Positions 9,114 through 16,648 of a stretch of 64,000 bases of DNA are shown piece by piece; position 1 is the first letter of the stretch; every line of letters starts with the position of its first letter. Origin of the DNA: Micromonospora purpureochromogenes (lineage in GTDB: Bacteria; Actinomycetota; Actinomycetes; Mycobacteriales; Micromonosporaceae); NCBI RefSeq assembly GCF_900091515.1, contig NZ_LT607410.1, positions 2,790,001 through 2,854,000 on the forward strand, written 5' to 3'. Below the pieces are notes generated by a model. That model had not been told where the DNA came from and did not search any database. It saw nothing but the letters and a program-made list of their open reading frames with translations. The translations under genes and the position numbers were made by a program.

Positions 9114-11822
9114 ATGGCCCTTGTGGTGAAGTACCCGGGCGGCGTCGAAGATGTGCACGTGTTCACCGACTCCTCGCCCTCCGACGCACCGTCCCCCGAC
9201 CCTGAGCGGCTCCGGCTGGCCCAGGCCGACGCCGGGGAGCAGGACTGGCGCGCATGGGGTCCCTATCTGTCCGAGCGGGCGTGGGGGACGGTACGGGAGG
9301 ACTACAGCGAACACGGTACGGCGTGGGACTACTTCCCCCACGACCACGCGCGGTCCAGAGCCTACCGGTGGAACGAGGACGGCATGGCGGGCGTCTGCGA
9401 CGACCGGCAGACCTTCTGCTTCTCCCTCGCGCTCTGGAACGGCGTCGACCCGATCCTCAAGGAGCGGATGTTCGGCCTCGGCGGCGACGGCGGCAACCAC
9501 GGCGAGGACGTCAAGGAGTACTGGTGGTACGAGGACTCCACGCCCACCCACTCCTGGATGCGCTGGCGCTACCACTACCCGCAGGCCGCCTTCCCGTACG
9601 ACGAGCTGGTCGCGGTCAACGCGCTGCGCGCGCGGGACGAGACCGAGTACGAGCTGGTCGACACCGGGATCTTCGACGACGACCGGTACTGGGCGGTGAC
9701 CGTCGACTACGCCAAGGCGTCCCCGACCGACATGTGCATCCTCGTCACGGTCGCCAACCGGGGCGACGCGGCGGCCACCCTGCACGTGCTGCCGCACCTG
9801 TTCTTCCGCAACACCTGGGCCTGGGGGCTGCCCGGCGCCGACCGGGTGCCCCGGCTGGTCGGCGAGGGCTCCCGGCTGGTCGGTGAGCACTGGGTGCTGG
9901 GCCAGGTCCTGCTGGAGGGCGACGGCGCGCCGACCCCGCTGCTCTGCGACAACGACACCAACGCCGAGCGGCTCTGGGGGCTGCCGGGGCGGTCGCCGTA
10001 CCCGAAGGACGGCATCAACGACCACGTCGTGACCGGCGCCGCCACGGTCAACCCGGCGCGGGAGGGGACCAAGGGGGCGCTGCACTACGTCCTCGACGTG
10101 CCCGCCGGCGGCCAGCGGCAGATCCGGCTGCGGCTGACCCGTACCGCCCCGCCGCCCGGCACCGCCCCGCCGCCCCCGGCGGACCTGCGCGACGGCTTCG
10201 ACGCGGTGCTGTGGGCCCGTCGGGCCGAGGCCAACCGGTTCTTCGCCGGGGTCATCCCGGCGGCGGCCAGCGCCGACGAGACCCTGGTCGCCCGGCAGGC
10301 CATCGCCGGGCTGATGTGGGGCAAGCAGTTCTACCACTTCGACGTCAAGCGGTGGCTGGAGGGCGATCCCGGCTCCGCGCCGCCGCCGGCCGGTCGCCGG
10401 CACGGGCGCAACAGCGCCTGGTGGCACATGAACAGCTTCGACGTGTTCTCGATGCCCGACCCCTGGGAGTACCCCTGGTACGCCGCCTGGGACCTGGCCT
10501 TCCACTGCGTCAGCATCGCCCGGGTCGACCCGGGCTTCGCCAAGGACCAGCTGCTGCTCCTGCTCCGCGAATGGTACCTGCACCCCAACGGGCAGATCCC
10601 GGCGTACGAGTGGGCGTTCGGCGACGTCAACCCGCCGGTGCACGCCTGGGCGGCGCTGAAGGTGTTCGAGATCGACGGCGGGCGCGACCACGAGTTCCTG
10701 GCCCGGGTGATGCACAAGCTGCTGCTGAACTTCACCTGGTGGGTCAACCGCAAGGACACCGGCGGCAACAACGTCTTCGAGGGCGGCTTCCTCGGGCTGG
10801 ACAACGTCGGCCCGTTCGACCGGTCCGCCGCGCTGCCGGTGGCCGGGGTGCTGGAGCAGTCCGACGGCACCGGCTGGATGGCGATGTACGCGCTCAACCT
10901 GCTGGACATGGCCATCGTGCTCGCCGAGCACGACCACGCCTACGTCGACACCGCCACCAAGTTCTTCGAGCACTTCGCGTACATCGCGGCGGCCGCGTAC
11001 TCGCAGGGGCTCTGGGACGACGAGGACGCCTTCTTCTACGACGTGCTCCGGCTGGCCGACGGCAGCCAGGTGCCGCTGCGGGTGCGTTCGGTGGTCGGGC
11101 TGCTGCCGCTGGCCGCCACCACCCGGCTCACCGCGCGCACCCTGCAACGCCTACCCGAGCTGGGCGCCCGGCTGCGCTGGTTCCTCACCCACCGCCCCGA
11201 GTACGCCGACGTGATCGGCGCCCGCCGGCTCGGCCCGGACGGCCGCCAGCAGCGGCTGCTCTCCATGGTCGGCCCGGAGCAGGTGGTCCGGCTGCTCGCC
11301 CGGATGCTGGACCCCGACGAGTTCCTCTCCGACTACGGCCTGCGCACGCTGAGCCGCGCCCACCTGGACAAGCCCTTCTCGGTGACCCTCGGCGGGCAGG
11401 AGTTCGCCGTCGGGTACGAGCCGGCCGAGTCGACCAGCGGCCTGTTCGGCGGCAACTCCAACTGGCGGGGCCCGATCTGGATGCCGACCAACTTCCTGCT
11501 GATCAGCGCGCTGCGTGACTACGCCGCGTTCTTCGGCGACGACCTCCAGGTGGAGTACCCGACCCGCTCCGGGCGCAAGTGCACCCTCGACGAGATCGCC
11601 GACGACCTGTCGGCGCGGCTCATCTCGCTGTTCACCCGGGACGACTGGGGGCGGCGGCCGATCTACGGCGCCGCCCAGCTCTTCCAGACCCACCCCGACT
11701 GGCGGGACCTGATCTGCTTCCCGGAGTACTTCCACGGCGACAACGGCGCCGGCCTGGGGGCTTGGCACCAGACCGGGTGGACCGCGCTGGTCGCGGACCT
11801 CATCCTCACCCTGCGGCGCTGA
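9114..11822 (+). CDS. GH63/MGH1-like glucosidase family protein
   Basis: The 902-residue protein resembles the large bacterial glucosidase / mannosylglycerate hydrolase MGH1-like group (GH63 clan). Recognisable stretches are LSERAWGTVREDYS near residue 45, WNEDGMAGVCDDRQ near 85, HMNSFDVFSMPDPWEYPWYAAWDLAFH near 440 (aromatic, acidic active-site region) and a late NSNWRGPIWMPTNFL. No signal peptide is seen, so it is probably cytosolic. Its position facing the debranching enzyme suggests alpha-glucoside or compatible-solute breakdown; the exact substrate is inferred. The ATG at 9114 has no clear ribosome site; in-frame GTG codons at 9123 and 9126 are alternatives. Confidence 0.85.
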   Translation: MALVVKYPGGVEDVHVFTDSSPSDAPSPDPERLRLAQADAGEQDWRAWGPYLSERAWGTVREDYSEHGTAWDYFPHDHARSRAYRWNEDGMAGVCDDRQTFCFSLALWNGVDPILKERMFGLGGDGGNHGEDVKEYWWYEDSTPTHSWMRWRYHYPQAAFPYDELVAVNALRARDETEYELVDTGIFDDDRYWAVTVDYAKASPTDMCILVTVANRGDAAATLHVLPHLFFRNTWAWGLPGADRVPRLVGEGSRLVGEHWVLGQVLLEGDGAPTPLLCDNDTNAERLWGLPGRSPYPKDGINDHVVTGAATVNPAREGTKGALHYVLDVPAGGQRQIRLRLTRTAPPPGTAPPPPADLRDGFDAVLWARRAEANRFFAGVIPAAASADETLVARQAIAGLMWGKQFYHFDVKRWLEGDPGSAPPPAGRRHGRNSAWWHMNSFDVFSMPDPWEYPWYAAWDLAFHCVSIARVDPGFAKDQLLLLLREWYLHPNGQIPAYEWAFGDVNPPVHAWAALKVFEIDGGRDHEFLARVMHKLLLNFTWWVNRKDTGGNNVFEGGFLGLDNVGPFDRSAALPVAGVLEQSDGTGWMAMYALNLLDMAIVLAEHDHAYVDTATKFFEHFAYIAAAAYSQGLWDDEDAFFYDVLRLADGSQVPLRVRSVVGLLPLAATTRLTARTLQRLPELGARLRWFLTHRPEYADVIGARRLGPDGRQQRLLSMVGPEQVVRLLARMLDPDEFLSDYGLRTLSRAHLDKPFSVTLGGQEFAVGYEPAESTSGLFGGNSNWRGPIWMPTNFLLISALRDYAAFFGDDLQVEYPTRSGRKCTLDEIADDLSARLISLFTRDDWGRRPIYGAAQLFQTHPDWRDLICFPEYFHGDNGAGLGAWHQTGWTALVADLILTLRR

Positions 11823-11868
11823 CCGACCAGGGGAGAGTCGCCAATCCGTCACCGGCCGGTGACCTCGG

Positions 11869-12492
11869 GTGACCGTCGCTAGCATCGACCGGGTGTCGCC
11901 CACCGACGGCCCGGACGCCGAGCCGACCGAGTCGAACGAGCCGGCCGAGCCGGCCGAGCCGGCCCGGGTCGTGGCGGCCGCCCGGCGGCTGGCCGAGGCC
12001 GAGGGGTGGGCGGCGGTGACCCGCCGCCGGCTGGCCGAGCGGACCGGGATCGACATCGAGACGCTGTACCGCCGCTTCCCCGATCCGGCCGCGCTGGTGG
12101 CCGCCGTGGCGCTGCGCGGCTTCGCCGACCTGACCGACGCCCTCGCCGCCGCCCGTGCAGCGGCCGGCGACGACGGCGCCTGGCCGGCGGTGGTGACGAC
12201 GTACCTGGACTTCGCGTACGCCAACCCGGAGGTGTACGACGCCATGCTCGCCCACACCCCGGACCTCACCCTCGGCCGCGATCCGGTGCCCGGCGCGCCC
12301 CGCGCCGCCTTCGCCGAACTGCGCGCCGCGCTGGCGCCGCTGGCTGCCGGCCGCGACCCCGACACGCTCGCCGAGATCGGCTGGGCCCTGCTGCACGGCA
12401 CGGTCATGCTGACCCGGGGCGGCCGGCTGCGACCGGAGACGCAGGAGCAGCGGGAGGAGTTGATCGCGGCCGGGCTGTTCGCCGCGCCCTGA
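11869..12492 (+). CDS. TetR-family transcriptional regulator
   Basis: The 207-residue protein has a TetR N-terminal helix-turn-helix: ARRLAEAEGWAAVTRRRLAERTGIDIETLYRRFPDPAALV (residues about 36-75), the usual TetR recognition layout with LYRRFPD. The C-terminal ligand domain is divergent, so no effector can be assigned. A stretch of repeated EPAEPAEP precedes the DNA-binding domain. Starts at GTG 11869 or GTG 11893 are both possible; the region between them is not conserved-looking. It follows the glucosidase gene by 46 bases but need not belong to the same transcript. A target is not known; no obvious palindrome precedes it. Confidence 0.85.
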   Translation: MTVASIDRVSPTDGPDAEPTESNEPAEPAEPARVVAAARRLAEAEGWAAVTRRRLAERTGIDIETLYRRFPDPAALVAAVALRGFADLTDALAAARAAAGDDGAWPAVVTTYLDFAYANPEVYDAMLAHTPDLTLGRDPVPGAPRAAFAELRAALAPLAAGRDPDTLAEIGWALLHGTVMLTRGGRLRPETQEQREELIAAGLFAAP

Positions 12493-12601
12493 CCGGGCGG
12501 GGTCGATTTCGTGTCGGGCGCCACGCGGCGGCGTAACCCGGATGACCTGCGGCGGCGGCGCGCAGTAGCGTGTCCCGGACGCCAGACCGGGAGGGCAACC
12601 G

Positions 12602-13300
12602 ATGGAACAGCGCCGGGACGCGGCGGTGCTCGTCTTCGACGCCGACGACACGCTCTGGGAGAACAACGTCGTCTTCGAGCGGGTGATCGACGACTTCCTG
12701 GACTGGCTGGAGCACCCGACGCTGGACCGGGCGCAGATCCGGGCGGTGCTGGACGACATCGAACGCGCCAACGCGGTGGTCCACGGGTACGGCAGCAAGG
12801 TCTTCCTGCGCAGCCTCGGCGAGTGCCTGGAGCGGCTGCGCGAGCGGCCCGCCACCGAGCGGGAGCGCCGGGAGATCGACGAGCTGGCCGCCGCGCTCGT
12901 CGCCCACCAGGTGGAGCTGATGCCCGGCGTCGCCGACACGCTGGACGCCCTCGCCGGCCGGTACGAGCTGCTGCTGCTGACCAAGGGCGACCGCGAGGAG
13001 CAGCAGCGCAAGCTCGACGCCTGCGGGCTGCTGCACCACTTCGACGCCGCGCACATCGTGCTGGAGAAGGACGTCGAGACGTACCGCTGGCTGGCCCGCG
13101 AGCACGGCTTCGACCCGGCCCGCGCCTGGATGATCGGCAACTCCCCGAAGTCCGACATCCTGCCGGCCCGGGCCGCAGGCATGAACGCGGTGTTCATCCC
13201 GAACGACAACACCTGGGTACTGGAGCACGACGAGCTGGACCCGGCCGACGAGGGCGTGCTGCGCCTGACGGAGTTCACCGACCTGCTTCGGTACTTCTGA
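12602..13300 (+). CDS. HAD-superfamily hydrolase (phosphatase)
   Basis: The 232-residue protein shows all four HAD motifs: DADDTLWENN with the nucleophile Asp pair (residues about 13-22), motif II in LLLTKGD (about 122-128), a lysine in VLEKDVETY (about 155) and acidic motif IV in MIGNSPKSDILPARAAGM (about 178-195). Residues between motifs I and II form a helical cap. It is a cytosolic phosphatase of unknown substrate. GGGAGGG lies six bases before the ATG. The DUF4184 gene follows 27 bases later on the same strand and may be cotranscribed. Confidence 0.88.
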   Translation: MEQRRDAAVLVFDADDTLWENNVVFERVIDDFLDWLEHPTLDRAQIRAVLDDIERANAVVHGYGSKVFLRSLGECLERLRERPATERERREIDELAAALVAHQVELMPGVADTLDALAGRYELLLLTKGDREEQQRKLDACGLLHHFDAAHIVLEKDVETYRWLAREHGFDPARAWMIGNSPKSDILPARAAGMNAVFIPNDNTWVLEHDELDPADEGVLRLTEFTDLLRYF

Positions 13301-13327
13301 GCGCGCGCGGCCGGTAACGTCCGGTAG

Positions 13328-14119
13328 GTGCCCCTGACGTTCCCCTCGCACCTGGCGCCGGTGCTGCCGCTCAAGCTGTGGCGACCGCGCTGGTTCGACG
13401 GGGTCGCGCTGGCCACCGGCGCGGTGTCGCCGGACGTCGCCTACCTGTTCACCGGCACCGGGCTCGAGCTGGGCGTGCACACCCACACCGCGGGCGGGGT
13501 GCTCTGGTGGGGCCTGCCCGTCGCGCTGGCCTACGCCTGGATCGTCCGCCGCACGGTGGCCGGGATCGCGGTGCACCTGCCCGGCGACCGGCTCTTCGCC
13601 TGGCGGGACCACGCCGCCCTCGGCGTGGTCCGGCACCCCTGGCAGGTCACGGTCTGCTCGGCGCTGATCGGCGCGGCCAGTCACGTGCTCTGGGACCGGG
13701 CCACGCACACCGAGCGCTGGCTGCGCCTGGTCGGCATCGAGGACTTCCACGCGCACACCGGCATGTACTGGTGGTTCTTCTCGGACCTGGTCAGCACCGC
13801 GGTCGGCGGCGTCGTGGTGGTCGCCCTGGCGTTGCGAGCGGCCCGCCGGGGTGAGATCTTCCAGGGGGTCCGACCGCCTCCGCCGCCGGCGCGGCCCGCC
13901 GTCTTCTGGGGAGTGGCCCTGCCGGTCACCGCCGCCGGGGCGACGGTGCTGCCGCTGCTGCCGGCCGCCACCGTGCCCGCTCCCGCCGGGGTCCGACTGC
14001 TGCACCTGGCGGCCCTCGCGCTCATCGCCGGCGCCGGCGCGGCGGGAGCGCTTCCGGTCGGCCGCACGCCCCCCGGCCGGACGGGTCGCTTCGAGGAAAA
14101 ACAGCGTCAACCCGGGTAG
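13328..14119 (+). CDS. DUF4184 family integral membrane protein
   Basis: The 263-residue protein begins MPLTFPSHLAPVLPLKLW, the hallmark of DUF4184, and keeps GAVSPDVAYL, a histidine-bearing HTHTAGG and SHVLWDRATH followed by HAHTGMYWWFF. Several hydrophobic segments, five to six by eye, place it in the cytoplasmic membrane. The histidine/aspartate pattern recalls YdjM/DUF457 proteins such as the one at 779-1588, but no reaction is established. The C-terminus is basic and ends shortly before a palindrome and promoter-like sequence. Start is a GTG, 27 bases after the HAD gene. Confidence 0.82.
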   Translation: MPLTFPSHLAPVLPLKLWRPRWFDGVALATGAVSPDVAYLFTGTGLELGVHTHTAGGVLWWGLPVALAYAWIVRRTVAGIAVHLPGDRLFAWRDHAALGVVRHPWQVTVCSALIGAASHVLWDRATHTERWLRLVGIEDFHAHTGMYWWFFSDLVSTAVGGVVVVALALRAARRGEIFQGVRPPPPPARPAVFWGVALPVTAAGATVLPLLPAATVPAPAGVRLLHLAALALIAGAGAAGALPVGRTPPGRTGRFEEKQRQPG

Positions 14120-14147
14120 TCGCGTTACGCGGACATGCCGCATTTCA

Positions 14148-14163
14148 TGATTGGTACCAATCA
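14148..14163. promoter_or_regulatory. Perfect 16-bp palindrome, probable operator
   Basis: TGATTGGTACCAATCA is a perfect palindrome lying 23 bases before a -35-like hexamer. Two 8-base half-sites without a spacer are typical of a dimeric repressor or activator site. The regulator is unknown. Confidence 0.55.
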
Positions 14164-14186
14164 CATTCGGCGGAGCCGCGGAATGC

Positions 14187-14216
14187 TTGTCCGAACGGTG
14201 GCCGGATGCCTAACCT
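14187..14216 (+). promoter_or_regulatory. Putative promoter upstream of L,D-transpeptidase
   Basis: TTGTCC and TAACCT are separated by 18 bases, a reasonable housekeeping-type -35/-10 pair. Transcription starting near 14223 would give a leader of about 365 bases including the hairpin repeat before the transpeptidase gene. Confidence 0.4.
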
Positions 14217-14315
14217 GAGCGCGCGTTCACGGCTCTTCGGGGTGAGTCGGGAACGCACCGAAGTCCGGTAGTTGGGCACCGTGGAGCTGAGTGCAGGCGG
14301 GCCGGCTCGCCGTGC

Positions 14316-14428
14316 TGGGCCCGGCGTGGGCGGCGTGCCCCGCCCGCCGTGCTCGCATCGGCGATTCCGCTACCACACCGGACGGCTGGTGGTCAGGGCC
14401 GGGGAGTTGCGGACCCGGTCCTGACCCG
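14316..14428. repeat. Hairpin-bearing direct repeat, copy 1
   Basis: This segment matches 15365-15480 over about 113 bases, with best identity in ATTCCGCTACCAC and in the hairpin block. The hairpin (14391-14426) has 12-base arms starting GGTCAGG and ending CCTGACC with one mismatch and an internal GAGTTG loop. The two copies bracket the transpeptidase gene in the same orientation. Confidence 0.75.
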
Positions 14429-14587
14429 CCACCAGAACTGTTTACCCCGCCGCTCCCTCTTCTCCACCGGAAAATGAAAGCGCCGGCCGCGTCCTGCGCG
14501 TTACACGGACCCGCCGAAATTGCCGGACGAGATCCGTCACCATTTCCGGGACCCCGGAAAGTCGGCCGGGATGCGATCATCTGGCGA

Positions 14588-15289
14588 ATGGAGACGACAC
14601 CAGTCGCCGGTGGCCCCGTCGGGACGACGACGGGCCGCGCGAAGCCGATCCCGCCGCCCAACCGGGCCTCCCGGTTGACCACCCTGCCCGCCGCGACCAC
14701 CCAGGTCGTCGTCGTGACCGGTGACAGCTACAGCACCACCTACGCCACCCTGGAGACCTTTCACAAGGTCGGCGGCCACTGGGTGGCGGTCTCGGCGCCG
14801 CTGCCCGCCCGGATCGGTGCCAAGGGCTTCAGCGACAACCACCTGGAGGGCGTCGCCACCACCCCCACCGGGGTCTACTCGTTCGGCCCGACCATGTACG
14901 GCATCGGCGCCAACCCCGGCGTGCGCTACCCCTACCACCAGGTCGTGCAGGACGACTGGTGGAACGAGAACCCGAACTCGCCGGCGTACAACACGTTCCA
15001 GCACACCGCCACCAACCCGGGCGGCTACAGCGAGGCGCTGTGGACCGAGACGCCGGCGTACACCCACTTCGCGGTGATCACGTACAACATGCCGCCGAAC
15101 GTGGCCACGCCCGTCCCCGGCGCCGGCAGCGGGATCTTCCTGCACGAGTACAGCACCTCCGGCGGCAACGCCACCGCCGGCTGCGTGAGCATGTCCCACG
15201 CCAACCTGGTCTCGGTGCTGACCTGGCTCGACCCGGCCCGCTCGCCGCGCATCGTCATCAGCCCGGTGCAGAACCTCGGCCGGTACTAG
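14588..15289 (+). CDS. L,D-transpeptidase (YkuD-like) without visible signal peptide
   Basis: From the ATG at 14588 the protein has 233 residues. The YkuD-type catalytic region is IFLHEYSTSGGNATAGCVSM (residues about 180-199), with the active-site His and Cys; upstream are TPTGVYSFGPTMYGIG and HFAVITYN. Such enzymes form 3-3 peptidoglycan cross-links or attach proteins outside the membrane and are normally exported. Here the N-terminus (METTPVAGG, then proline/threonine-rich) lacks a hydrophobic core, and no upstream in-frame start supplies one. Either export is unconventional, the true start was altered, or the gene is a truncated relic. It lies between two copies of a hairpin repeat, suggesting local rearrangement. 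Confidence 0.78.
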   Translation: METTPVAGGPVGTTTGRAKPIPPPNRASRLTTLPAATTQVVVVTGDSYSTTYATLETFHKVGGHWVAVSAPLPARIGAKGFSDNHLEGVATTPTGVYSFGPTMYGIGANPGVRYPYHQVVQDDWWNENPNSPAYNTFQHTATNPGGYSEALWTETPAYTHFAVITYNMPPNVATPVPGAGSGIFLHEYSTSGGNATAGCVSMSHANLVSVLTWLDPARSPRIVISPVQNLGRY

Positions 15290-15364
15290 CTGTGGTGACC
15301 ATGAGCGTTGTTGACGGCGTGGCGGCCTGAGAACGGCGAGACCTCTGGCGAGGTGTGCCGCGCT

Positions 15365-15480
15365 GATGCCCGGCGTGTGCGGCGTGTCCCGCCGGGCGGG
15401 CTCTCGACGGCGAAATTCCGCTACCACCGCCGGACAACGGGGGTCAGGACCGGAGAGTTGTGGACTCGGTCCTGACCCGT
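15365..15480. repeat. Hairpin-bearing direct repeat, copy 2
   Basis: Second copy of the element at 14316-14428. Its hairpin (15442-15477) has perfect 11-base arms, GGTCAGGACCG and CGGTCCTGACC, around a 14-base loop containing GAGTTGTGGAC. It sits in the 371-base gap 15290-15660, which otherwise contains only the protease promoter at its end. It could act as a terminator for the transpeptidase gene, though no T run follows. Confidence 0.75.
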
Positions 15481-15605
15481 TCCGCGTCCGGACACACCGG
15501 CTCCTTCCGCAGCTCGGCCACGTCGGCCACGCCAGCCCGTCTTGCCGGTTCCCGCCATGGTCGGAGTCGTGTTGCGCCGAAAGGGACCAGCCGCCATTCA
15601 AACCC

Positions 15606-15653
15606 GCGATGTAGCTAGGCGATAGCAACCGAGGTATCCGCTCTTCCTAGCCT
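15606..15653 (+). promoter_or_regulatory. Multi-block promoter of the S1 protease gene
   Basis: Blocks GCGATGTA (15606), CGATAGC (15620), CCGA (15629), GTA (15634) and CCTAGC (15646) recur at the same offsets before the RHS gene. TAGCCT at 15648 is a plausible -10, which would place the transcript start within a few bases of the protease ATG, giving a leaderless message. The upstream blocks look like activator or alternative sigma factor contacts. Confidence 0.6.
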
Positions 15654-15660
15654 CGGCCGC

Positions 15661-16443
15661 ATGATTCGTTTGTCAGGTCTCTCCCGGCTCGCCCGGCTCG
15701 GCGCGGCGGTCGCCGTGCTCGGCGCCTCCACTCTGCTGAGCACTCCGGGCGCGGCCCAGGCCGTCGCGAACGGCACTACGGTCGCCGAGGGTCAGTACAC
15801 CTTCTCCACCAAGCTCACCATGACCAACATTCCGCGTTCGGACGGGACCGTCTACGACAGTGCCTGCTCGGGCGCGCTCGTCGCTCCGCAGTGGATCATC
15901 ACGGCGGGACACTGCTTTCACGACACGTCCGGCAACCGGGTCAGCGGCGCGGTTCCGTACGCGACCACCGCCACCGTCGGGCGCGCGGACCTGGCCGCTA
16001 CCACCGGGTACGTCATCGACGTCACCGAGGTGCGCCAAGCGGGCCGCCAGGACGTGGCGCTCGCGAAGCTCGCCACCCCCATCACCGACATCGCTCCACT
16101 GCCGGTGAGCGCCGTGGCACCGAAGACCGGCACCATTGTGCGGATGACCGGCTGGGGTGCCACCGGTTCGGTGAACCCGGCCCCGAGCCCGCTGCTGCAG
16201 ACCGGCCAGTTCAAGATCAACCGGGTCTCCGGTGCCTCCGTGATGGTGGTCGGCTATGCACCGAGCACCACCACCAGCGCCTGCCTGTGGGACTCCGGCG
16301 CGCCGTACTTCACTGAGAACGTGGACGGCAGCCAGACGCTGGTGTCCGTCGAGTCCGACGGCCCGGCCTGCCCGCACTCCCGTGAGGAGACCACCGAGCG
16401 GGTCGACTGGCTCGCCGACTGGATCCGTCAGACCACGGCCTGA
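15661..16443 (+). CDS. Secreted trypsin-like serine protease (S1 family)
   Basis: The 260-residue precursor has a signal peptide (basic start, hydrophobic core at about 12-28, AQA cleavage-type end near 35). The mature part is a chymotrypsin fold: WIITAGHC with catalytic His (about 83), QDVALAKL with Asp (about 137) and CLWDSGAPYF with Ser (about 213). The usual GDSGGP is WDSGAP here, so the oxyanion-hole flank is altered but the nucleophile remains. Cysteine pairs around the His and Ser motifs fit disulfides. It is predicted to be extracellular. No ribosome site is visible and the promoter abuts the ATG, suggesting leaderless translation. The next gene, RHS, carries the same promoter architecture. 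Confidence 0.92.
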   Translation: MIRLSGLSRLARLGAAVAVLGASTLLSTPGAAQAVANGTTVAEGQYTFSTKLTMTNIPRSDGTVYDSACSGALVAPQWIITAGHCFHDTSGNRVSGAVPYATTATVGRADLAATTGYVIDVTEVRQAGRQDVALAKLATPITDIAPLPVSAVAPKTGTIVRMTGWGATGSVNPAPSPLLQTGQFKINRVSGASVMVVGYAPSTTTSACLWDSGAPYFTENVDGSQTLVSVESDGPACPHSREETTERVDWLADWIRQTTA

Positions 16444-16561
16444 GCTGAGGTCCTGATCCAACGAAGTCTCGGTGGCGTCCGGTGATCCGGTCGCCACCGC
16501 TTCCTTTGGCCTGCCCGAGTACGTCGAAACCGACGCCCACCGCGCCCGCCGGCCGCAGCCG

Positions 16562-16609
16562 GCGATGTATCCCAACGATAGCGGCCGATGTACGCCGCAT
16601 CCCTAGCTT
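16562..16609 (+). promoter_or_regulatory. Multi-block promoter of the RHS gene
   Basis: GCGATGTA (16562), CGATAGC (16576), CCGA (16585), GTA (16590) and CCTAGC (16602) repeat the protease promoter blocks at identical spacing, the first and last being 40 bases apart in both. Flanking bases differ, arguing for selected sites rather than a recent duplication. The RHS start is about 40 bases beyond the -10-like TAGCTT. Confidence 0.6.
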
Positions 16610-16648
16610 GTTGCCCACATGTGAATACCTGACCTCGGAGGGTTACGG

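Larger units (their letters stand above)
14120..14587. other. Intergenic region with palindrome, promoter and hairpin repeat
   Basis: This 468-base stretch holds no convincing gene. In order it contains a 16-bp perfect palindrome (14148-14163), a promoter-like pair (14187-14216), a ~113-bp element with a hairpin (14316-14428) that recurs beyond the L,D-transpeptidase gene, and an A/T-richer stretch around 14440-14480. A leftward open frame over 14227-14700 runs through the repeat and lacks typical protein character. Confidence 0.7.

Noticed and set aside
14227..14700. Leftward 157-residue frame
   Set aside because: It runs through the hairpin repeat and into the transpeptidase gene antisense; similarity to another frame at 14537-15628 reflects the DNA repeat.
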